A stretch of DNA of 64,000 nucleotides from Sarcocystis neurona (taxonomy: Eukaryota; Apicomplexa; Conoidasida; Eucoccidiorida; Sarcocystidae), in contig KL647289.1 in the NCBI GenBank assembly GCA_000727475.1, positions 7,368,629 to 7,432,628 on the forward strand. Reading direction: 5' to 3'. The stretch's first letter is position 1; the number at the start of each line of letters is the position of its first letter. Below are positions 50,128 through 61,639 of the stretch, piece after piece. Both the position numbers and the translations under genes were made by a program. A model generated the notes under the pieces. It was not told the DNA's origin and made no database searches. It saw only the letters and a program-made list of their open reading frames with translations.

Positions 50128-53100
50128 TCACCCGAGCAAATCAATGATGGGGAGGCGTTTGACGGCGTGGCGGTCGGCGATGACTTTAAGCAGCAGCAGC
50201 ACGCCGTCGCTCACCCGCAGCAGTGTGTAGTCTGCGGCGCTGCTGCTGCTGCTGTCGCACAGATCTTCTCCCGTTGCTGTTAGAGAAAATGGAGACACTC
50301 GCTGCTTTGCCTCTGCGCGTGCTCCTGCAACAGCAGCAGCAGCAGTATCTTCTTCCTCCTCTGCATGGTCGCTGCTGCTGCTTGCTCCGCTGCGACCGCC
50401 TGATGAAGCTGTTGCTGTGGACCTTCCTTTGTTGCTGCTCCTTTCGAAAGAAGCAGCGGTTCTGGCATCAGAACCGCTTCGCAGCTGCTCCTGCTGCGGC
50501 TGCTGCCCCGCCGCCTGCACCTGACTGCTGTTGCTGCTGTTTCCTGGCAGCTGATCTCTCGGTTGCCTCTTCCCAAACGACACCGTGCTCCTCGAACCCC
50601 ACACGCCACTCCTGCTCCTGCTGCTGCTGCTGCTAACACTGCTGCCGCAGCTGCTTCTACTGCTGCTGTTGCTGTTGTTGGCGTCGCTGCTGTTATTCTG
50701 GCGGATCGAGGCGAGGACGGCGTGCGGGGAGGGGGTGGGGGGCGGACAGAAGGCAGAGGAGGGAGAGCAGGCAGCCGAGAGAAACGTAGGAGAAGAGGCA
50801 GACGCAGAAAAACCAGAAGTGCAGAGGGATACGCCGACGCCGATGCCCAGTTCACTCTCAGGTGTACCTACACCCGAAGGCAACAGCGCGAGCCGCAGAA
50901 ACTTGAGGACTGCCGAAGCAGCCAGATTCGTCGCCACAAGCGACAGGAATCGGGCAATTTTCGCATCAAAAGAAAGTGTGGGGTTACGACAAACCCAGTA
51001 GATCTGCAAAATAGACGGCAGAAGCAGCACAAGCAGAGCAGAACCCCACTCGTCAGCATCAGCAGGGGAGCAGATGCGTGCCCTGAGCGGCAGCTGGGGC
51101 AGGCGAGGGCAGGACGCCGCCGCAGTGGCCCCGTCGGCAGCAGCAGACGTGTGTGTGTCTTTCGGCAGCAGCAGCAGAAGCACAGAAGTCGGCCGCTCTG
51201 CAGCAGCAATGGCAGCAACTGATATGTACCACTGCCCTGCAGCCGCAGCGGCAGTCGTCGGCGTGCACACACCATTAGCAGCAGCAGCAGCACTGTGGGG
51301 TGTCTACCCGTCTGTGCGCACGTACTTACTTGCTGCTTCTGATCTACGGAAAGGGATACGTACCTCAATAAGTTCATGTGCGGCGATGCTCTTAAAAGCG
51401 TCAACTTTCTTTTTATAGGCAGAAAATCTTTTAGATATTGCTGCTGCAGCTCTGTTGCTGAGGTGTTTCGCACGACCGAGTTTGCTGTTCATTCTTGCGT
51501 CATGGTAGATGCTGCTGGCCACTTCGCTGCTCCTATCTCCTGGCGCAGCTGCTTCCGCTTCTCTCAAAGCTGCTCCAGTTAATCCTCTTCTCCTCGTGCT
51601 GCTTGTTCTCGCGGATTGCTGCGACACTGATCTCGGCTCTTGCAGACGGCTGCTCTTGCGGTGGCGCCTCCTCGTGCTGCTGCTGTTGCTCCTGTCTCCG
51701 CTGCTCGTTGCTCCTCTGCTCACTTGGCTGCTGCTTCCGCTGCTGCTGTTGCTGTCGCCGCTGCTGCCGCTGCTGTTGCTGCCGCTGCTGCACTCGCTGC
51801 TGCTCTCGCTGTTGCACCCTCCTCCCTCGCAGCTCCTTTCCGGCCTAGAAAAGCCGCCGCCGCCGACTCTTTCTTCAGGCGGTGCAGCCGCCCCAGCACG
51901 ACCATCAGCACTGCGTCTCATCCTTTCCATTGTTGCTGCTGTCCGTGGTGCTGCCCCAGCAGCGTGTCCTCCTCCTCCTATTTCCTCCATGCAACTGCAT
52001 GCCGCGCTACCTGTCTCATACTCGAGAAATCCTAATTTTCCCGCTCCATAGACAGGCTGCTCTTGGTCGCCCGCCTCCAGAACTGCAGCAGGAGCTGAGG
52101 GCTGAGAATCGACAGGATCAGCTGCAACAGCACCAGGGCTTGCAGCAGCAGGAGCCGCACTTGGAGAGCCCGCGGGACATTCGGCAGCAACAGCAGCAGC
52201 AGGCAACTCACGGGGAAGAGAGGAAGGCGGCGGAGCAGTCATATCGGCTGCGGGATAAGGACTTGATGCTGCGTGAACAAACGAGTAGTCGGCAGCAGCA
52301 CTTGTGCCTGACGCAGCCGCACTGCCGAAGTCCGTTGGAAGGGAAGTAATGCCTGCCACGAGATGGTCGGGAAGCTGCTGAATTCGCTGCTGCTGCTGCT
52401 GCGCCTCGACGGACAGATGCTGCAGCTGCTGCTCCCCCGGTTGTCCCTGCAGCAGTCGCTGCTGCTCCAGCTGGCGGTGAAGCTGCTGCTGTTGATGCTG
52501 GTGAAGCTGCTGCTGCTGTCGGAGTTGTTGCTGCTGCAGTTCGAGTTGCTGCTGTTGCTGCAGCGGGACTTGAGGCTGTTGTGGTGCGTGCTGGTGGAGA
52601 CGCGAGTGGTACGCCTCCTGCAGCTGAAGTTGTTGCTGCCGTAGATGCTGCTGCAGCAGTTGCTGCTCAGCCACGAGGTGAGGAGCGACCGGACTAGAAG
52701 TGGGAATAGCGGCAGGGCTCGTCTGCTCGTTTGCGACGGTGCTGCTGCTGCTGCTGAGGGTCGTGCTGGTGCTGCTGAGGGTCGTGCTGCTGCTGCTACT
52801 GATGGCGCTGCTGCTGCCGCTGATGACGCTGCTGCTTTCGTCGCTGCTGCTGCTGCTCTCGCTGCTGCTGTTGCTCGGCGCTGCCATTCCTGCGGCTGCA
52901 AACATTATCCCCAGCAGCGCCAGCCCGGCAAAAGAGAGCAGTCGCAGAAACGCACGCTCCTGCACCAACAGGCTGCTTCTGCTCTATTCTTCTTTTTTGC
53001 CAGAGGCACCCATGTGTAGCAGCCATCAACATTGTCCAGATATCTACACAGACAACTCCATATGAGAAAACGAACAGCTCCCTACTAAGACACAGAACAC

Positions 53101-56100
53101 CGACGCATGCGTGTATCTGCGTGAACTCCACAGGCACATTATTGGCTCTCTCCCGTTCTCCCTCTGCGTCTCTCTTTCTTTCTGGACTGACGCAGACACA
53201 AGCATACACCTACATATATATATATATATACATATATATGTGCGCAGGCACAAACGTGTTCAGGTAAGCCTGAACTTCTGTGGCTACGCAGCATTCTGTA
53301 CAACAATAGTCACGTAAGTACGCTGTCGCTTCACACGTACTGCAACCTACACACGAATACACGTACGCATATATTTATATACGGCAAGATCTCTCCACAT
53401 ATAATGTATACATCTATGCACGCACGAGAGAGACTTGAACACGTACTTACACATATATATGTACATACAGAGATACACCCCGCACATATATATACATATA
53501 TATATGTATATACGTGTGTGGGACAGACCTGTAGGTGTTTACGCGTTGCCACCTATATACATATATACGATACACGCATATATCTATCACACACACCCCA
53601 CACCAGTGCATGTACACATATACGTATATAACATAGAATTTATCTAGATACAACGCATATACATATAATGTATATGACAGATCTGTGTGTGTTTGCGCCT
53701 CGATACACCTGTGCCTATGTACACTCAAGATATACCTGTACACTAATGACACACCTGTTTATACACACATAACTTGGTGTATCTGTGACACCTGCATCTA
53801 CATATAAGATATACCTCTATAATATATCTACGATACACCTCTTCAGACATACACAGAAGATAGAACATCGTCTCTCTGTAACACGCGTATATAAATATGT
53901 ACGCGTGTATGTCCTTGTGCGTTGTGGAGAGTACTGGCGTGCCAGTGTCTGTTCGCATCACGTCTCTGCGTGCGTCCCTGGGCAGAGACTCCGCTACCTT
54001 CTCCAGGCACAACGCCTTGATATTACTCAACTTGTCTGTACGAATTTGTCTGACTTCCCCACGCGCACCTTTATACTTTCTTTTTAGTTTCCATAGTTTG
54101 CTACTTTCTTCTGTTCGGTGCGCTTCGTCCGTTTCCCTCTTCCTCTACATCTGGTTGTACTGGGGACTACGAGGTTGAAGAACGGGAGACACAGCATCCC
54201 GCGGGGGAGGAGAGCGGGGTCGCAGGCACACACGCACATGCAGCATATACCTGGTCCACCGATACACACCCGTCCCTCTACCGAATCACCAAGCGACACA
54301 CGAGTACCTGCTCGAAGTGATTCTTTATCAATATTGATATACGCAAATCTAGATATATGTACAAATACAGATATATATACGCGTACACACATATGTAAGG
54401 ACACACATATAACACATGTAAAGATATATGTGATAATTTATACATGCGTATGTGTGTATAGATATGTACATATATATATATATACATACACAAATATATA
54501 TAGATATACGCATGCGTATAAGTGTAACGGTATACATATGTACTTATATGATTACACATACATACATGTAGATGTACGTATACCACCAAATATATATATA
54601 TATATATATATCATTCCTCTATGTGCCGCAGTATCTGTAACATAGAGATGCGGGAGTACTGCTTCTGCTGGTGTCGCGACTTGATTGCTTCTGCGGTGTG
54701 GGGGCTGCACGAGCGTCAGTTCCCACGCGTCCCTGCAGAGTTCCCCTTACACGTAGACATGTACACGAAAAGAAGAGTACGTATCTATATATATACGTCA
54801 CACGTGTAGGTGCAGACAGCATGTATACGTCGCGTTCTGTCGCTCTGCATACACACACATACGTTTCTGAGGTGCCTCGGAGCCTGGTAGTTACGTACAG
54901 ACTGCGGCGGCCGGGAAGACAGAGACAGCACACGCGCAGGTGAGTGTGTGCAGCAGTGACTTACATTCGTCAGGGTCAGCGAGCCTCCCCTGCTGCTGCA
55001 CGTGCAGGTGGGACAGCTGCTGTTGGGGCTGCAGTTGCTCCTGGCACTGCACGCCGTGCTGCTGCTGTGTCAACTGCTGCTGCTGCGGCGGCACGTGGAC
55101 GACTGGTAGGCGGTGCTGCTGTGCCATTTGCTGCTGATGTTGCAGCATCTGCAGTTGCTGTTGCTGTGGCTGTACGAGCTGCAGCTCCGCTGCCGCTGGC
55201 CCCCGCAGCTGCAGTCGACGCCGTTCCTGCTGCGCCTGCTGTCCCGCCGTCTGCACAAGGAGGTGTTGCCGAAGCAGCTGCTGCGAATGCTGCTGCTGTT
55301 CACGCTGCTGCTGCAGGTGCTGCTGCAGTTGCTGTTCCTGCCGAATTCGCTCCTGCTGCTGCTGCAAGTGCTGCTGCTGCTGCTGATACTGTTGCTGCTG
55401 CAGAAGACGCTGCTGCTGTTGCTGCTGCAGGTACGAGGTCTGCTGCTGCTGCAGCAGCGCCGCGCGAGAAGAAGGAAAGCAAAGCTCTTCAACGTTGCGG
55501 TGCCTGTACACCGCAGCGGGAGTTCGGAACGACGTTCCTGCATGCAACAACAAACGCACGAGTCTCAAAAAAGCACCCCGTCGCGTCCATATTACCTCGT
55601 CTGCCGAGACACACGTCCACCTGTTTGTCTGTCCATGTCTGCAAGAAAGAAAACGTACGTTTCTCTCTTTTCCACTCTTCTCTCGCAGCTCTCTACTCAG
55701 AGAAGCAGCCCTGCTCTACTTCCCCCACACGTACACACATGCTGCTGTCGACGCAGGTGTCAACGTGCGAGCGCCGCAGCCACGCACACGCGCACACGCA
55801 TATATACAAATAGACGTGTCTATCAGTACGACACTACGCACATACGTATGCAAAGATATACACGTGTGCTTCTCTCTCTTTCTCTCTACAAATATACATA
55901 TATATATATGTAGATATATAGAGAGTGCGCGTGCGTACTTTACGCGCGTCTATGTGTAGGTCGCGTGGCGCAGTGTTTCTGTCAGAGACACGAGATAGAC
56001 AGATATTCATAGGTAGACGTACACATACAGATATAGATAGATACAGATAGATCTAGGCGGACAGATATGTAGAGGTATAGCTATAGATACATAGAGATGT

Positions 56101-59100
56101 AGATATAGATAGGTATGGATAGATAGATGTAGAAAGATAGATACAGACAGATATAGATAGGTAGACGGATGCAGATAGATAGATATAGATAGATATAAGT
56201 AGAAAGATGTAGATAAATAGATACAAAGTAATGCACGTAGATGGATATAAACACACACGGATAAATAGGTACAGACTAATATAGGTAAAGAGATATAGAC
56301 AAATATAGAGTGATACACAGAGATGGGTATACATAGATATATAGATACGAACAAGAAGATATAGATACATAGACATAGACAGATATAGATAGATAGATGT
56401 ACATATAGATAGACAGATGTAAATAGACAGCTATAGACAGGTAGACACAGACAGACATGAACATACAGATACAGACAGATATATATAGATGGATTTAGAG
56501 GGATATACACAGATACACCTAGATGTAGATAAACATAGTTAGATAGAAGGAGATAGATATACATAAATAGACAGACAGGCATAGAGAGGCAGACGCAGAT
56601 AGATATAGATACAGATATAGACAGACAGATATATAGATAGATAGATAGAGGTAGATATAGGTAGACACAGACAGACAGAGGTAGACACAGACAGACAGAG
56701 GTAGACACAGACACAGGTATAGGCAGATAGATAAATAGATAGATAGATACAGGTAGATATAGATAGACACAGGTAGATACAGATAGACACAGGCAGATAT
56801 AGACAGACACAGATGTATATAGACAGCCATATAGAGATAGATAGATATAGATACATGCAGATAGACAGACACAGGGAGAGGGATACGGGTCGATGCACAC
56901 GGACAGACATAGAGAGACAGACATATATAGATAGATAGATATAGATACATGTAGGCAGACGGAGATAGGTAGATGGATATAGATCAATGAACATGGACAT
57001 TTATAGAGAGGTACGGATAGACAGGTATAGATAGGGAGACGGACATACCCAGACAGATATAGACACATGGACATAGACAGATGTAGATAGATAGATATAG
57101 CTTTATAGAGAGAGAGACAGATACAGAGAGATATAGATAGATGGAGGTACGAAAAGCATTGCCCCAAGTAGTGTCGGTCCAGCAGCCACAGGCACACAGC
57201 TGCCTTTGTGAAGTGTGCCAAGTCTGCTTCCACGGGGAGTTCCCACGGCGAAGAAAATCATTTCTCCCTAACGCCTGCTCTGCGCATGCATCAGCGTCTG
57301 CGTCCCGTCCCGGCGGCGCCGTGCGCCCAGCCTCAGGCACTTGTGCATTACACACAGGCGTAAAGGTGCGCACCTCCTGAATAAGTATACACAGCTTTAC
57401 CTGCGCATTTATATATTTAGGTGGGTTGCTATCGAGATATATATGTATATGCTTCCAGTTTCGTATACGTAGAGATTCACATATAGTAGACATACGTGTA
57501 CACACGTATGTACTTGTAGCTGCACGCAGCCATGTATATACATATATATGTGTATTGGTACACCTGCGCGTGTAAGGTAGGAACTGTCGAATAAAAGATG
57601 AATCGAGAGTAGACAGACGTGTACACGTACGTCGTGTCTGTCAGGATACATACACACACATACAAATACGTATATATATATATACATATATATATACGTG
57701 TGCACCTGTAAGTATACGCAGACGCATACATATGTGTATGTACATGGATGCATACGTACGTGTCTTGGCCTGGACACGTGCATCCTCCCACTTTTTCATA
57801 CGTGGAATGTGGAGAGTCTTGAGGCCTGCTGCGCCTGCGCTGCACGTGTGTGACTGATAATAGCTCTCGGCCTACACAACGACACATGTCACCGACGGTC
57901 TTCGAGCGGGGAAAAAGAAATTCTCTCGTTGCGAGGGAAGCTCTTGCAGCAGGTGGGACGGGCACGTGGAGCTGCGGCGACCGCATGCACACGCGGTGGA
58001 GGGCGCGTCGTGGGCGCAGAGCGCAGCAGAGAGGGAGACAGCGAGAGAGAGCAAACCAAAGGAACACTGCCACGACAGAGAGACGGCCTCGACTTAGAGA
58101 CAGAGAGAGAAAAAAAAGAAGACTGCGTCGCCCTTCTATTTGGGAAGGGAGGAAAGGGCACGCCTTTTCCGTTAACAGTGCGCACAGCGTTTTTCTCTTC
58201 CAGCTGCATGCAGCAGAACAGCAGCAGCAGAGCAGCAGACGCAGCCTCCCCCTCTCGCAACACAAAAACACGCACGCAGCTGCAACCGAAAACAGGCGGC
58301 CTGCGTCCCGCCGTTTGCTGCTGCGGCTCTCATGACTCCTGCTGCGCCTGCTGCATGACGGCGCTGTTGAAGTCTCTCACTGCGGGCGCTGGGGATCTGC
58401 TGTTGCCTATTTGCTGCTGTTGCTGCTACTGTTGCTGCAGCATCATTGACAAGGTCCATTCAGCAGAGCAGTCATACCTGGCAAATGATGCTCGGGCTCT
58501 TCGAAGAGATCTTCCATACCCCACCGCTCCTGCACTGCTGCAACGCGCATCGAGGCTCGCGGCAGCGGCAGCTGCTGTCCCGTTGCTTCGTGTTGCTGCT
58601 GCTGCTGCTGCGCAAGCCCGAAGTGCTGTGGCAGCAGCACCTGTTGCTGCCGTGGCTCCTGGGCGCGCTGGCTCTGGAGCGGTGACGCTGGCAGCTGCTG
58701 TACGGCTGTCCACGCTGCTTCTTCTTGCTTTGTCCGTACGAGTAATTCAGCCCTCGCGCTGCTGCTGCTGCTGGAGAAACCCGCCGTGCCTACTTGCTGC
58801 GGGTGCTGCGGCAGCACCGCTGCTGCTCCTGCTCCACCCCCAGGAACACCAGCAGAAAAAGAAGCTCCCAGTGCTGCCGCCCCTGCCTCCGAGGCAGCAC
58901 TGGTCCCCACGAAATACCGACTTCCCTGCTGCTGCTGCTGTTGCGCGTGCTGCTGCTGCTGCGCGTGCTGCTGCTCTCGCGCGTGCTGCTGCTGTTGCGT
59001 GTGCTGCTGGTGTTGCACGTGCTGCTGATGTTGCGCGTGCTGCTGCTGCTGTTCAGAAGACAGCGGCGCGTCCTGCGCAGCAGAAAGGCAGAGGAAAAGT

Positions 59101-61608
59101 AGTGAGTAGCACACGTACACATGATTTCCTGTCGCCTGAAGAGGACGTAAGTGACGCATGCACAAAAACACGGACGAACACATGCAAACGCTTGGAGTCA
59201 AAACACACGCCCAGAGACAGAGAGACATAAAGACAGAGACAGGGAGACTCTGTGAGAAGGCCAGATGAGTTGGACGTGCCGTGCGCCACGTCCTCGGCAA
59301 CACAGTGCTTCCATCCAAACGCACGCACGTGCCCCTCGTACGCACAACTCTACTGCTATGCAGTCTGCCTTTGCGCTCCTGTGGAGGTACACATAGGTGT
59401 AAATATGTATGTTTGCCTTTCTCTCACGCGTATGCATATACAAACACACCTCTTTTGCCTTTTCTCTCATAAATATACATATACATATATATGTGTACAT
59501 ATCTGTATATTATCGCTCCAGGTTGCACAAATGTATATATACATATACACATATGTATAGATAGATGTGAAACAAGATTACCTACACATCTATCAAACAA
59601 TCTTACACATATATACGTGCATATATATATAAGGAGGGACGCATAAACAGGGTGGCTGCGGCAGATATATATATATATATATATATAACAAAATTCAACA
59701 CTGCGTTCACCCCTGTAAACCAGAAAATATGTTCATAGAAAAGGATACATATATATATATATATATGTGTAGGGAGGCTGGAAAAGTGACAGCATTGTCC
59801 ACATTGGAGTTGAGAGATAGAGAGGGCCGCCGCATGCCTTTGAGTCACCCATCTCCGTCCTCCTCTTGTTCTTCCTCTCCTTGTCTCTGTCTGTGTTTTT
59901 ACAGCCTTGCAGCAACCCGCGTGGGCGGCGAGTATTTCCTGGACGTACCGCCAAGACGAATTTTCTTCGGTCGGGACATTCTTCTTCTTCCTCCTCCTCT
60001 TCGGGTTGTTGCTTCTGTTCTCGTTTGCCGTTCTTTATCTTCTTCTTTTCCCTGTGGCGTCGCCCCGTGTCTTCCTCGCCTGCATGTTCTTCATCGCTAG
60101 CACGGCCTCTGGCTTTCTTGCCCCTGCGCGAGGCAGCAGCCGGTGGTGTCTCCCCCGTCTCCGTCTCCGCGTGTGTACCGTCGGCTGCTGCGTCTTCCCC
60201 CCCGTCTTCGGCGTCCGCGCGACCCGCTCCGCTCTCTGCAGCAGAGAAGTAGGAAACGGTCGACGAAGAAGAGGAGGAGACCGAGAAGGAAGAAGACGCT
60301 GCAATGCTGCCGTCTCCTTCCTCTTCTTCTTCTTCTTCGTCGCAGAACTGCCAGGCTTCCTCGCGGACGCTGCCGCTACTGCCTCCGCCCTCCCCTTCGC
60401 TGCTGAGCTGCTGTTGCTCCCCTGCGACGCTGCTGCTCTCTTCCCTCCGTCGCCGCTGTCGACGCCGCTCCCGCAGCCGACTCCACCAGTCGCGCGTCAG
60501 TTCGTACGGGCAGAAGACGCACAGCAGCACGAGCAGTTCGACGTATTTCCTGTAGCTCGCTTCTACAGCTCCTCCTCTTCCTTTTCTTCCTGCTGCTGTT
60601 CTTCCTCCTTCTCCTCCCCTCACGGAGACTGCTGCTGCTGCTGCTCTTTCACCGCCTGCTGCAGCCTCATTTGCTGCTGCTGTTCCTCCTCCTGCTTTTC
60701 CTATCCGCTCTCTAGCCCCTGCTGCGACCGCCGTCCCCTCCTTCTCCCCCGCGTCTTCGTCCCTACCACTTCTGCACAGCCTGCCCCTCCGGTCCTCCGT
60801 CCTCGCTTCCTCTCCTCTGCGCCCTGCAGCTGCTGCAGCAGCTCGTTCCGCACGGGCTGCGGCTGCCGCGGCTGCTGCGGCCGGACTAAAAGGGAACGCC
60901 ACCAGCATGTGCTCCTCCTGCTGCTGCTCCGCAGGCACGTGCTCCTGCTGCAGATTTACCTGCGCGTTGACGAAGTCCTCCAACAGACTGTCGATCAGCG
61001 CCGTCTCCCGCAGAGCTTCGAGCGGAGGAGCAGCCGGCGTCTTCCTGCATTGGCGCCACGCGGTGTATGGACACCCCACACAGCAGCAACAGCAGCAAGT
61101 CCTTCAGCAGATCTTGACGCCGCTGCAGCAGCATTTCTCGCGGCCAGTCGGAAGCGGGAGGGCACATAGCCACGCGCTATCAAAGATATTCCGCTCGACG
61201 CGTAAAAACATATCGACGTCCTCGTTTGCACCACGCGGTTGTTGTTCACTCACATGGGGAAAACGTACAAGGACGGCGTATCCACGTAGAGCCGCAGTGT
61301 ACGTACACTCCAGCACGAGGGAACAAACGGGCGTGGATCAGTCGGCAAAAGCGGCAAACGTTAAACGACCGTCTTACCGCTTGACACGAACGTCTACTTA
61401 CTGTACGTCTTCCCTGCCTTCCTCCTATCGGCAGGCAATCACCTACTTCCACGCGTCTGGACCCTCAGTACCCATACGAGTACCGCCTCAAATACATAGA
61501 CAGATACAAATATACATATACACATTAATATACACATATGTGTACACGTACGTATATACATGTAGATACAGTAGGAGATAGGTATGCCCGCAAGCACTCA
61601 TCTCACCC

Positions 61609-61639
<31 letters not shown>

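Noticed and set aside
54944..55913. Plus-strand ORFs of 289 and 266 codons (poly-Ala and poly-Leu)
   Set aside because: These are frames opposite the poly-Gln exon at 55537-54965, explained by the CTG repeat.
56007..57233. 408-codon minus-strand ORF rich in Ile, Tyr, Leu, Cys and Ser
   Set aside because: It is the direct translation of the GATA/GACA satellite. The residues simply cycle with the repeat, and there are no splice or domain signals.
57929..59230. 433-codon plus-strand ORF, Ala/Leu-rich
   Set aside because: It lies opposite the Gln-rich third exon of the giant gene. CAG repeats keep several frames open, while the minus strand has phase-consistent splice sites.
59907..61169. 420-codon plus-strand ORF, Cys/Leu/Ser-rich
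   Set aside because: It is antisense to the second visible exon of the giant gene. Poly-Glu and poly-Ala codons on the minus strand leave the opposite strand stop-free.
61048..61320. Extra exon for the giant gene (LLQRRQDLLKDLLLLLLCGV, or ALRGYAVLVRFPH before GTGAGT)
   Set aside because: The flanking exons join directly in phase (62525 to 61044), giving FEYQRLRKTPAAPPLEA. The Leu run is the CTG-rich pyrimidine tract of the acceptor.
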